From assembly GCA_963844865.1 (NCBI GenBank), contig CAWJPY010000005.1, forward strand, positions 496,001-560,000: 64,000 bases of DNA, in the 5' to 3' direction. The notes under the pieces are model-generated. The model saw only the letters and a list, made by a program, of their open reading frames with translations, made no database searches and had not been told where the DNA came from. The stretch is from CAWJPY01 sp963844865. GTDB taxonomy: Bacteria; Acidobacteriota; Thermoanaerobaculia; Thermoanaerobaculales; Sulfomarinibacteraceae. The translations under genes and the position numbers were made by a program. Positions 35,352 through 43,953 of this stretch are shown here, one piece after another. Within the stretch, counting starts at the first letter, position 1. Every line of letters begins with the position of its first letter.

Positions 35352-36171
35352 TCGCGTCGATCACGCCGAGCTCCATCCGGCCCGGTGAGAGCGGGGTGAC
35401 GTTCACTCTCACCGGCTCGGGCTTCCAGACCGGCGCCACGGTCACCAGCTCCTCCAGTGACCTCACGATCGCCGGCGTCGTGGTGCAGTCGGCGACGCGG
35501 ATCCGCTTCTCCGGGAGCGCGGCGCCCACCGCAGCGCCGGGGCCGAGGACCGTCACCGTCACCAACCCGGACGGCCAGAGCTCGGCGCCGGCCACGGTCC
35601 AGGTCACACCCGCGCCACCGCCGGTGATCGCGTCCCTCACGCCGAGCTCCATCCGGGCGGGCGACGACCGGGGTGACGTTCACTCTTCACCGGCTCGGGC
35701 TTCCAGGCCGGCGCCACGGTCACCAGCTCCTCCAGTGACCTCACGATCGCCGGCGTCGTGGTGCAGTCGGCAACGCGGATCCGCTTCTCCGGAAGCGCGG
35801 CGCCCACCGCAGCGCCGGGGCCGAGGACCGTCACCGTCACCAACCCGGACGGCCAGAGCTCGCCGCCGGCCACGGTCCAGGTCACACCCGCGCCGCCGCC
35901 GGTGATCGCGTCAATCACGCCGGGCTCCATCCGAGCGAGCGCCACCGGGGTGACGTTCACTCTCACCGGCTCGGGCTTCCAGGCCGGCGCCACGGTCGCC
36001 AGCTCCTCCAGTGACCTCACGATCGCCGGCGTCGTGGTGCAGTCGGCAACGCGGATCCGCTTCTCCGGGAGCGCGGCGCCCACCGCAGCGCCGGGGCCGA
36101 GGACCGTCACCGTCACCAACCCGGACGGCCAGAGCTCGGCGCCGGCCACGGTCCAGGTCACACCCGCGCCA
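35067..36171 (+). repeat. four tandem 276-bp TIG-domain units
   Basis: Near-identical units start at 35067, 35342, 35618 and 35896 and end at 36171; spacings are 275, 276, 278 and 276 bp. Each in-frame unit codes for a 92-residue IPT/TIG domain with a Pro-rich joint (TPAPPPVIASITP) and TVTNPDGQSS. Copy 1 lacks one base at 35212; copy 3 has two extra bases near 35661-35668 and 35684-35687. A more divergent fifth domain begins at 36172. Copy 2 is readable in frame from about 35342 to 35660. Confidence 0.9.
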
Positions 36172-38409
36172 CCGCCGGTGATCGCCGCTGTCGTCCCCTC
36201 CTCGATCAGGGCGGGGGAACGAAACGTGTCCGTGGTGGTCGAGGGCTCGGGCTTCCAGCCCGGAGCGACGGTCTCCTACGGCACCGCCGACGTCCTGGTC
36301 GGCGCGGTGACGGTGGTCTCCGACACCCGTATCACCTTCGCCGTCACCGTCCTCGACACCGCCAGCCCGGGGAGCCGGCCGCTGCGGGTATTGAACCCGG
36401 ACGGCCAGGGCTCGGCGCCGTTTTCGACGGTGGTGCTGCCTCCTCCGCCGCTGGTACACGCCGTCGAGCCTCCAGCCATTGTGGCCGGAACGCTGGCGAT
36501 GACGGTGTACATCCGGGGCGAGCGGTTCACGGCGGGAGCCCGGGTCATTCCCTCGTCTCCTTCCGTGGTCGTCGAGAGCGCCGCCGTCGAGCGCTCCGGC
36601 TTGATCCGGGCCGTGGTGTCGGCGCCGCGCGGTGCGGCACCGGGTCCGGTTCGACTCGACGTCATCAACCTCGACGGAGGCCGCTCCGAGGCAGGGGGCA
36701 TGCTGCTCGTCTATCCCGTGACGTCGCTGGGAGCGCCTGCCACGGTGACCGCCGCGGCGATCGTCTTCCCCGAGGACGGGGCCTTCCTCACGCCGGGACA
36801 GGACGTGTTCGCGCGCGCGGTGCTGGCCACCGGCGGCACCGGGCAGGTGATCGGAAGCTGGAGGCTCGACGGCGTGCCCTTCGAGCGCTTCGTCGCGGCC
36901 GTCCAGGGCGGCGAGCCCGTCCAGATCAGAACCCGAGCGCCGATCCCCGATTCATTCCTCGGCGCCGCCCGCCTGGAAGTGGTCGTGGAGTCGCCGGACC
37001 TGCGTGCCTCGCCCGCCATTCGGGTTCTTCGCACCGAGCAGCGCTCGTCGGCGCTCCGTCTCATCCGTCCGGCGGAGGGCGCCGTGATCGGGCAGAAGCC
37101 GCCGGAGTTCCGCTGGTCTCTGGTACCCGGGGCGTTCGGCTACGAGCTCCGTCTCCGAGGGGCCCGAGGAACGCGGACGGTCCGCACCTCCGAGCCGGCG
37201 TGGCAACCCACCTCTCGCCTCCTCCACGAGCTCGGATCGGGAAGCTGGAGCTGGAGCGTGCGGCCGGTGTTGGGCGGAAACGTCCTCGGCACGCAAACAG
37301 CGGAGAGGACCCTGATCGTCCTCCCCGAAACGGCCGAGCTCACCGTGGAGGAACCACGCACGGACGCCGCCTCAGGTCAGCCCGAGATCCGCTGGAGCGG
37401 AGGCGCCCCCGGCTTCGTCTACCGCCTGGAGATGTCAGACGTGGATCGGCGGTTGCCGATGCATGCGGCGCTCACTGACCAGGTGGCCTACCTCATGCCT
37501 CGGAGCTCGGCCGGCGCCCGCCTGGATGTCCAGGTCCTCGCCCTGGGCCCTGACGGATCTACGCACGGCCGCTCCCCAGTGGTGCAGCTCGAGCTGCCTG
37601 ACGCAAGGCCGCCGCATCGGCCGACCCGCCCAGGCCTCGCAGCTGCGCCCGCGGTCGTGACCGGCGTCGTGCCGGGCGACGGGACGACAGTGAGTGATCC
37701 ACACGTCGCCGTTGCAGCGCGCTGGAGCGGAGTCGTCGAGCCGGCGGAGATCAGGCTCGTACTGGACGGCGTCGACGTCACGCCCTTGACGAGCCTGCAA
37801 CCGGATGCCATGGAGCTTCACGCCCCGTTCCCATTCACTGCCGGGGTCCACGCGGTGGTGCTGTGGTTGCCGGGAGGCGAGAGCCGATGGAGCTTCACTG
37901 TGGGCGGTGCCCAGCCCGAGGAGGAAGTCCAGCAGACGGAGGAGCGGGGAGAGCCCGAGCAGACAGAGACCCCGGAAGAACCCGCAGACGTGGAGCCCCC
38001 AGCCCACCCACTCCGAAGCTGGAGTCCAGCTGGGAGCTCAGCGCCGGCCTGGACGTCAACGTCAGCGAGGAAGGCCAGGGTGACGCGGTGCGCCTGCAAC
38101 CCTCGGCGCAATGGGACGTCAAGGGGCCCGCATGGGAGACGCGGGCCACCGGCGACGTGTCGGTGCGCCACGACATCAATGAGCCTCACGCCACCGTCCA
38201 GGAGAGCCGCAACTGGCTCGTCGAGGCCGGGACCGCGCCAGCCGCCGCGAGCGGCCGCGTCATCGTCGGCTACGCCGCGCCGCGCTTCGTGGAGGGGACC
38301 CAGCTCCTCACCACCGGGTACTCCCGGGGAGGCGCCGAGGGCGCCATCGCGACACGCCTCGGCACCGCCTCCTACTACCGCACCATCAGGTCGATGCAGT
38401 CCGGTGTGA
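35758..38409 (+). CDS. giant TIG-repeat surface protein, central fragment
   Basis: Holds the end of repeat 3, repeat 4, two more divergent TIG domains (VVPSSIRAGERNVSVVVEGSGF; VEPPAIVAGTLAMTVYIRG), then several beta-sandwich segments including fibronectin-like FRWSLVPGAFGYELRLRGARG and IRWSGGAPGFVYRLEMSDV, and an acidic linker (EEEVQQTEERGEPEQTETPE). The true frame ends near 38010 at a C-rich stretch; the remaining sequence to 38409 is a shadow of the barrel region. Family knowledge: IPT/TIG and FN3-like modules build long adhesive stalks. Whether it binds protein, glycan or cell is unknown. Confidence 0.78.
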   Translation: MVQSATRIRFSGSAAPTAAPGPRTVTVTNPDGQSSPPATVQVTPAPPPVIASITPGSIRASATGVTFTLTGSGFQAGATVASSSSDLTIAGVVVQSATRIRFSGSAAPTAAPGPRTVTVTNPDGQSSAPATVQVTPAPPPVIAAVVPSSIRAGERNVSVVVEGSGFQPGATVSYGTADVLVGAVTVVSDTRITFAVTVLDTASPGSRPLRVLNPDGQGSAPFSTVVLPPPPLVHAVEPPAIVAGTLAMTVYIRGERFTAGARVIPSSPSVVVESAAVERSGLIRAVVSAPRGAAPGPVRLDVINLDGGRSEAGGMLLVYPVTSLGAPATVTAAAIVFPEDGAFLTPGQDVFARAVLATGGTGQVIGSWRLDGVPFERFVAAVQGGEPVQIRTRAPIPDSFLGAARLEVVVESPDLRASPAIRVLRTEQRSSALRLIRPAEGAVIGQKPPEFRWSLVPGAFGYELRLRGARGTRTVRTSEPAWQPTSRLLHELGSGSWSWSVRPVLGGNVLGTQTAERTLIVLPETAELTVEEPRTDAASGQPEIRWSGGAPGFVYRLEMSDVDRRLPMHAALTDQVAYLMPRSSAGARLDVQVLALGPDGSTHGRSPVVQLELPDARPPHRPTRPGLAAAPAVVTGVVPGDGTTVSDPHVAVAARWSGVVEPAEIRLVLDGVDVTPLTSLQPDAMELHAPFPFTAGVHAVVLWLPGGESRWSFTVGGAQPEEEVQQTEERGEPEQTETPEEPADVEPPAHPLRSWSPAGSSAPAWTSTSARKARVTRCACNPRRNGTSRGPHGRRGPPATCRCATTSMSLTPPSRRAATGSSRPGPRQPPRAAASSSATPRRASWRGPSSSPPGTPGEAPRAPSRHASAPPPTTAPSGRCSPV

Positions 38410-39647
38410 CCGGGGGCTACGGCCCGGACCAAGAGGTCGAGGCATGGGGTGTGGAGACGCCGACGACCAGCTCCGGTCTCGTCCTGCGGCTGATCAACAT
38501 CCGCACCGAGGTCGCCGCCGGCGCCTACTCCCAGGGCGAGACGGGAACGATGACTGGTGTGTACGGGGTGGTCCCCCTGTCGCCGGCCCTGCACGTCACC
38601 TTCGAAGGGGCCCGCGGCGAGCTGACGCAGTCCTCACCCGACCAGCCCGAGGAGGAACGCGAGGGAGACGCCTACCTCCTCGGCCTGGAAGGGGACTCCG
38701 GCACCTTCGGCTATGCCCTCAACCTGCGCTACACCGAGGCGCAGTTCGTCAACCCCGCCAACCCGGGTTTCACGCCCGCCACCAACGCCGACCGGGCTGG
38801 CGCCGAGCTGCAGCTCCGCAAGAGCTTCGGCAGCCGCTCGGTGGCGGTTCAGCTCCGGCATCTCCGCGGCGGCGAGACCTCGGGCGCCAGCGGACCCTCG
38901 GCGCGTGAGAACGCCGCCCACGTGACCTTCACCACGAGCATCGGATCGCACGTGAACCTCAACCTCTCCGGAGACCTCGGGCGTGTCACCGGCGATGCCG
39001 ACGAAGAGAACCTCCTGCCGGCCACCGACGTCCGCACTCGCGGGCTCTCCGCGTCGTTCTCGGAGAGCCTCGGGGGCGCGTACCTGAGCCAGACGCTCTC
39101 CTGGATCGAGCGCCAGGACGAGGTCACTCCCGCCCTCGACCAGTCCACATCCTCGGTGACGCTCTCCGCCGGAGGGCCCCTCACCACAACCATCAAACTC
39201 AACGGGACCGCCTCCTGGACGCGCATGGAGACCGGAGCGCCGGCGGTGGCGACCGAAATGCGGCAGCTCTCCCTGCAGCCGAGCTGGACCGTGCCGGGGA
39301 CCGGGCTCAGCTTCCAGCCGCGAGCAGCGTACAGCCGCACCGAGGGCGGCTACGGCGGCGGTGCCAGCACCACCGAGCAGCTCCAGATGGTGGTCTCGCG
39401 GGCGCCGCCGGCCCTCGGCAGCGCCGCAGCGCTGCAGCTGTCGGGAGACTGGAGCCGACACCGAATCGAGGGAATACCCGACCCGCCCTTTCGCCGGGCC
39501 CTCCTGGCATCGTTCAACCTGCACTGGGGCACGTCCTCGGCCGCGACCGGCGCCGTCGAGCCGGTGGCCCTCACGCCCCGCCCCGGTGCCGATCCCGTCA
39601 GGCTCGCCGCATTGCTCCACCCAGCGGCTCCATCCTGGGGGCGGTGA
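38011..39647 (+). CDS. giant surface protein, C-terminal beta-barrel-like fragment
   Basis: Continues the giant protein after a frame change near 38010 (the open frame itself begins at 37863). About 545 residues of alternating strands such as WELSAGLDVNVSEEGQG, WETRATGDVSVRHDI, LVLRLINIRTEVAAGAYSQG, FGYALNLRYTEAQFV, VAVQLRHLRG, HVNLNLSGDLGRV and AYLSQTLSWIERQDEV, the pattern of a many-stranded outer membrane barrel. With the upstream TIG stalk this suggests an anchor for a surface fibre. Ends 96 bases before the next gene. No named barrel family recognised. Confidence 0.75.
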
Positions 39648-39742
39648 GTTGCAGAACCGAATGGCTCTCTCCTCCTCCCTGCCGTTGTGCGGTCTCCGGG
39701 CCGCCGGGTGGCCGAGAGCCGGACACCGAAAAGGAGGCTCAC

Positions 39743-40605
39743 ATGAAGAGCAAGACCCCGTTTCGTCTGACCCGCGCCGGTGCTCCCCTGCTGGGGCTCA
39801 CTCTAGCTGCGGCCGCCGCCTGGGCCGGCCCCCCTCAGGTCCAGAGGAGCCGCCGGAACTGATGCGCGTGAAGCCCGATCTCGCGGTGCAGTCGTTCACC
39901 GTCGCCAGGACGGGCGTCCGCCGCGACGGAACCAACCTGGTACGTCTGACCGTCAAGGTGCAGCTCAGCGCCGTGAGCGCCGCTTCCGTCGGTCCGTTCA
40001 AGATCAAGACGGAGTGGCGTCCCGTGCGGGCCACCCCCCGCAGGGTCAAACCCTCCTTCGCGGTGTACAGCCCCCTCCGCGATGCGGGGGTGAGCGGGAT
40101 GAGCACGAGCGGCAGGTCACGCGCCCTCGCCCTCGAGACCCGCACGTTCGACGACGCGGTGCCCTCCGGCTCCAGCCGTGAGTACCGCGTCACCATCGAC
40201 TCGCTGGATCAGGTGGACGAGGGAAACGAGAGCAACAACCAGGCCACAACCACGTGGGAGCCGACCGTCTGCAGCGGGGTCGACCTGGAGCTTACGAGGG
40301 TGCGCGTCCATGGCTCGGTCAACGTGTGGGTGCGGAACCGCTGCAGCGGCACCTGCGAGGGGGAGATCTCGTACGGCTACTTCCCCCTCGACACCGGCGC
40401 CGGCGGCATCACGCAGCACATCTCGAGCCGCATCGGCGGCGAAGAGGAGATCGGGCCGGTGGGGACCATGGTGGCGAGCCGCCACATGCGCGTCTGGGTC
40501 GCGGTGGACAGCGGGCCCTGCCGCGACACGAACTCCGGCAACAACGAGTGCGTGGTAGAGCTCGGTGACGACGAAACGAGCCGCTCGTTCGAGTGCCGGC
40601 ACTGA
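39743..40605 (+). CDS. secreted CARDB-like protein C (frameshift after signal peptide)
   Basis: AAGGAGG precedes the ATG at 39743. The first 29 residues are a signal peptide (PLLGLTLAAAAAWAGPP); then a run of six C at 39829-39834 shifts the frame and the mature protein continues as EEPPELMRVKPDLAVQSFTV to 40605. The body is a CARDB-like beta-sandwich (VRLTVKVQLSAVSAASVGPF, DEGNESNNQATTTWE) and a cysteine-containing second domain (VWVRNRCSGTCEGEISYGY). It is a close paralogue of the next gene. Without correction the export signal and the body are in different frames. Confidence 0.75.
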
Positions 40606-40627
40606 CCGAACTGGAGAGGAGGACCTC

Positions 40628-41527
40628 ATGCGGAATCGGACACGAGCTGCCATCGCGACGGCCGCCGTTCTGGCTGCGGCCGTAGGAGCCGGAGCGGAGC
40701 CGTCCAGGGCGGCCAAGAAGGTGGCGCCGGACCTCCAGATCGCGTCATTCACGGCGGAGGTGGCGTCGGTGCTGCCCGACGGCAGCCATCGCATCCGCCT
40801 GACGGCGCGGGTGGGCCTGCGCGCGACCACGCGGGTGTCGACGGGACCGTTCAAGATCGCGGTGGCGTGGCGGGCCGTGGGCTTGCCCGGAGCCATGTCA
40901 ACGAGAAAGGCGGTGCGCAGCTTCACGCTCCTGCAGGAAGCGGGAATCGCCGACCTCACCTACGACCCCGCGCACCGAGCCATCGAGGCTGCGGCAGTCC
41001 GCACCTTCGAGGACACCGTGCCCGCCGGGCGCGAGCGGGAGTACCGCCTCACCATCGACTCCATGAAACAGATCCCGGAGGGGAACGAGGCCAACAACCA
41101 GGCAACTGTGCGCTATCGCGCTTCGGGCTGTCCGGGCACCGACCTGCAGCTCACGCGGGTGCGCTTACGGCGTCGTACGGACGGCGATACGCAGGTCGAC
41201 GTCTGGATCAAGAATCGCTGCTCGGAGCCGTGTGAGACCTTTATCCACTACCTGATCGACGAAAGTGAGGCTGTTCCGGGCGGGACCACCGTGGAGCGAG
41301 GCATCGTGCCGCGCCTCGACGGTGAGACCGAGGTGGGGCCTGTGGGGGCGACCGTCGTCGACGGCACCGCCGGTGAGGATGCCACCTACACGGTCCGCAT
41401 CGAGGCGCGGGGCGCCGGGTGCAGGGAGACCAACAACTTCAACAACTCCTGTCGGGCGACGATCCAGGCTGGCGAGACGGAGAAAATCGTCGACTGCACC
41501 GTGCCGGGCTTCGTGCTCTTCCGCTGA
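40628..41527 (+). CDS. secreted CARDB-like protein C'
   Basis: A 299-residue exported protein: signal peptide (RAAIATAAVLAAAVGAGAEP), CARDB-like domain (IRLTARVGLRATTRVSTGPF, PEGNEANNQATVRYRA), and a second domain with paired cysteines (VDVWIKNRCSEPCETFIHYL; CRETNNFNNSC). It parallels protein C almost along its length, pointing to tandem duplication. CARDB domains are common adhesion modules in secreted bacterial proteins. GGAGGA precedes the ATG at 40628. It lies 22 bases after gene C and 44 bases before gene B', so one transcript is likely from A' to B'. Confidence 0.83.
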   Translation: MRNRTRAAIATAAVLAAAVGAGAEPSRAAKKVAPDLQIASFTAEVASVLPDGSHRIRLTARVGLRATTRVSTGPFKIAVAWRAVGLPGAMSTRKAVRSFTLLQEAGIADLTYDPAHRAIEAAAVRTFEDTVPAGREREYRLTIDSMKQIPEGNEANNQATVRYRASGCPGTDLQLTRVRLRRRTDGDTQVDVWIKNRCSEPCETFIHYLIDESEAVPGGTTVERGIVPRLDGETEVGPVGATVVDGTAGEDATYTVRIEARGAGCRETNNFNNSCRATIQAGETEKIVDCTVPGFVLFR

Positions 41528-41571
41528 GGAGGGCCTGTGCTCCGGATCACCAACCGTTGGAGGAAGATCCA

Positions 41572-43071
41572 ATGAAAGAGCGAGAGAATGGAAATACAAC
41601 AAGAATCAAGATGCTGATTGGCATCGTGTTGATTCTCTCAGTTGGAGTGTTGCTTTTCTCGGAGAACGAAAGCCTTGCGGCCCCAGGCGAGGATCCGCAA
41701 CATCAAACCCTTGGCTCGTCATCAACTCAGAGAAAGACGAGGGCTTCAACCCAGTCACCGAAGAGCTCGAAGGTCAACAATCTACTGCAGAACATCATGC
41801 AGTGCCGGACACTGAAGCAGTACAACGAGCTCCTAGACAACACGAAGCTTACGCCGTCGGAGGAGAAAGAACTGATCAATGAGCTCGCCAAACCACAGTA
41901 CACCACTAAGGAAAACAGGCTCCTGCAGGATGCGAAAACGGCGGCGGAAGCTGAGGCTCGACGCGAGGTGGACGAGAGGAGACAGCAGTTGGCGAGGAAG
42001 CAGAAACAGGACCTGACCCAGCTCAATCAGCAGGCAACTCAAATGCACCAGCGCCAGTTGTCGCAGCTACCAGCACGCGCGCAGGCGAGAGCTCCAGCAG
42101 CATCTGCCGGTCCCCTTGGAAGTGCTATCAAGAAACCCATCACGTTGGAAGGGTTGCCGCATATTACATCGGTGAGCTCTCCCATAACACCAGGAGAAAA
42201 CAACCTCGGAATTGTCGGTGAAGACTTGAGAAGACGTGGTGAGGAAATGGGCACGGTGTGGTTGAAGATCGGTGATGTCAGCACCGACCTGCCCATAATC
42301 TCGTATTCCTCGGTCGCCATTCAGGCGAGGGTTCCTGCCGATATCAATGACATCGCCAGGCGAGAGGTGCCGAGCACGCTCGAGGGCGGCGTTATCGAGG
42401 GGCGAGTCGGCGTTCGTACGCCTCGAGGAACCTCAGTGGCAGCAGTCCAGCTGAGAATTCCGATCGATGAGTCCCTCCTGGATCCGAAGATCTTCTCCGT
42501 GTTCCCGAAAGAGATCCAACCCGGACAGCGGGTGAGTATCCTGGGGGAGAAGTTCCTGAGCCGGAGGCCAGGATCCGTGCGCTTCCACTTTGGGTCACGC
42601 ACCATCGATGCCACCGTCATCGACTGGGCTCCGATCGGGATCCTCGCAGAGCTGCCCCCGGAGATTTCCGGGATGCGACGGACTGTGGGAACAGTCGAGG
42701 TCGAGAACTGGGTCGGCCGCAGCGATCGATCCATTGGAGATCCTGTGACTTTCACCCCCGTCGAGATAACAGAGGAGCTCACAGCCAGCCTGGAGCACCG
42801 CTGCAGCGAACATGAGTCGTGGAGGCGGAACGAAGTGCTCTTCGACTTCGATCTCACGAACGGTTGGCGGGTTGCGGACCGCCATTACTTGGACATGAGC
42901 TATGGAACGGGCAGCTGTTTCGAGATTAGGCGTCCCGAGTTCGGCTCGACCAATCCCCGATATGAGCTCAGCGGATCGTGCTCCAGGGGAGGTCGTGGGT
43001 TCGGAGCAGATGGTTGCATGTGCAGAGGGTATGTCACCGTGCAAGGCCCCCGGGGACTGCCATACCGGTGA
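41572..43071 (+). CDS. secreted coiled-coil / IPT-TIG protein B'
   Basis: A 499-residue paralogue of protein B (28234-29703) with the same order: N-terminal membrane or signal helix (MLIGIVLILSVGVLLF), coiled coil (TPSEEKELINELAKPQY, then REVDERRQQLARKQKQDLTQ), two IPT/TIG domains (SSPITPGENNLGIVGED; FPKEIQPGQRVSILGEKFLS), and the aromatic C-terminal module (VLFDFDLTNGWRVADRHY, ending VTVQGPRGLPYR). The conserved C-terminal QGPRGLPYR is shared only by B and B' here and may be a recognition tail. GGAGGAAG precedes the ATG at 41572. This stretch is less GC-rich than the genes before it. Confidence 0.87.
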   Translation: MKERENGNTTRIKMLIGIVLILSVGVLLFSENESLAAPGEDPQHQTLGSSSTQRKTRASTQSPKSSKVNNLLQNIMQCRTLKQYNELLDNTKLTPSEEKELINELAKPQYTTKENRLLQDAKTAAEAEARREVDERRQQLARKQKQDLTQLNQQATQMHQRQLSQLPARAQARAPAASAGPLGSAIKKPITLEGLPHITSVSSPITPGENNLGIVGEDLRRRGEEMGTVWLKIGDVSTDLPIISYSSVAIQARVPADINDIARREVPSTLEGGVIEGRVGVRTPRGTSVAAVQLRIPIDESLLDPKIFSVFPKEIQPGQRVSILGEKFLSRRPGSVRFHFGSRTIDATVIDWAPIGILAELPPEISGMRRTVGTVEVENWVGRSDRSIGDPVTFTPVEITEELTASLEHRCSEHESWRRNEVLFDFDLTNGWRVADRHYLDMSYGTGSCFEIRRPEFGSTNPRYELSGSCSRGGRGFGADGCMCRGYVTVQGPRGLPYR

Positions 43072-43379
43072 TGCCGTGGGGTCACCGTCGGGCGTCGACG
43101 TCTGAACGAATCGTGGTTCTGTCCATGGCCAGCAAGCGGGGAAAAAGAGACGAAGAACCGACACATCTCCGTCTGAGACCTGAGCCCCTGGAGCGAAGCA
43201 GTCAGCTCGACGGTTCCCTTCTTGACGCTGTCACAGTGCGATCGGTCACCTCTCTGACGCTGTGAGCCCCGGGCTCCGGACAGATCTGTGCGAGCTGTGA
43301 CGGGCGGCACCTCCGTCTGGGATCGACGTCGCCTGGCAGCCTCCACCTCCCCTCACAAAGAGGGGGTGCACCAGAAAAC
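43072..43379. other. intergenic, no feature identified
   Basis: About 300 bases between gene B' and the fur promoter. No convincing open reading frame, terminator or repeat. Confidence 0.4.
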
Positions 43380-43411
43380 TTGACAAGATCCAAAATTTGA
43401 CTTACTCTAAT
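43380..43411 (+). promoter_or_regulatory. possible fur-katG promoter and peroxide-responsive operator region
   Basis: A TTGACA (43380-43385) is followed by an A/T-rich stretch unusual for this window and by TCTAAT (43406-43411). The 20-base spacing is long. The ATG at 43415 has no Shine-Dalgarno sequence, so translation may be leaderless, as proposed for some actinobacterial furA-katG operons. Binding by the Fur-type protein here is inference. Confidence 0.4.
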
Positions 43412-43414
43412 CTC

Positions 43415-43942
43415 ATGCACGACAATGCAGCCGATCTACTCCACCGTCACGGACTCCAGGTCACGGCCCAGCGCGTGGCCGTGCTGGCGGCCGTGTCCCG
43501 TCAACCGCACGGCACGGCGGACGACATCGCCCAGCTGGTCCGCGCCGAGATCGGCGTCATCTCCCGCCAGGCGGTATATGACGCCCTTGCTGTCTTGGCA
43601 GACAAGGGACTCGTCCGGCGCATCCAGCCCGCCGGGTCGCCGGCGCGCTACGAGGACCGGACCGGCGACAACCACCACCACCTGATCTGCCGCGTCTGCG
43701 GCCGGATGGTGGATGTGGACTGCGCCGTGGGCGCCGCGCCGTGCCTGACCCCCTCCGACGATGCGGGCTACGAGGTCGACGAGGCCGAGGTGGTCTACTG
43801 GGGCCATTGCCCCTCCTGCCTCGACCGGACCCCGAAGCAGTCGCGAACCCAAGATGACGCGTCCCCCGTACCGGGTGGTGACCCGACCATCAACGACGGA
43901 GAGGCCGCCCGGACGCACGATCACAAACCCCACCAATCATGA
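43415..43942 (+). CDS. Fur-family regulator, probable peroxide sensor of katG
   Basis: A 175-residue Fur/PerR-type repressor. DNA-binding winged helix: GLQVTAQRVAVLAAVSRQPH and SRQAVYDALAVLADKGLVRRI; metal region: NHHHLICRVCGRMVDVDC; a second CxxC, CPSCLDRT, completes a likely structural zinc site. An unusual 35-residue hydrophilic tail (PKQSRTQDDASPVPGGD) follows. Being directly upstream of katG points to a FurA/PerR role: repressing katG and itself until peroxide oxidises the metal site. I chose the ATG at 43415 because the earlier TTG at 43397 adds nothing conserved. Metal identity (iron or manganese) cannot be read. Confidence 0.9.
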   Translation: MHDNAADLLHRHGLQVTAQRVAVLAAVSRQPHGTADDIAQLVRAEIGVISRQAVYDALAVLADKGLVRRIQPAGSPARYEDRTGDNHHHLICRVCGRMVDVDCAVGAAPCLTPSDDAGYEVDEAEVVYWGHCPSCLDRTPKQSRTQDDASPVPGGDPTINDGEAARTHDHKPHQS

Positions 43943-43953
43943 GGAGCGCCGAC

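Noticed and set aside
35188..35683. Minus-strand repeated frames opposite the TIG units.
   Set aside because: They mirror the tandem plus-strand repeats; the plus strand has the signal peptide, domains and neighbours.
35067..36171. CRISPR-like tandem array.
   Set aside because: Units are 276 bp, coding and contiguous, without unique spacers.
26520..43071. Type VI secretion or other contractile injection system.
   Set aside because: No sheath, tube, baseplate or ClpV-type genes; the shared modules are adhesion-type beta domains.
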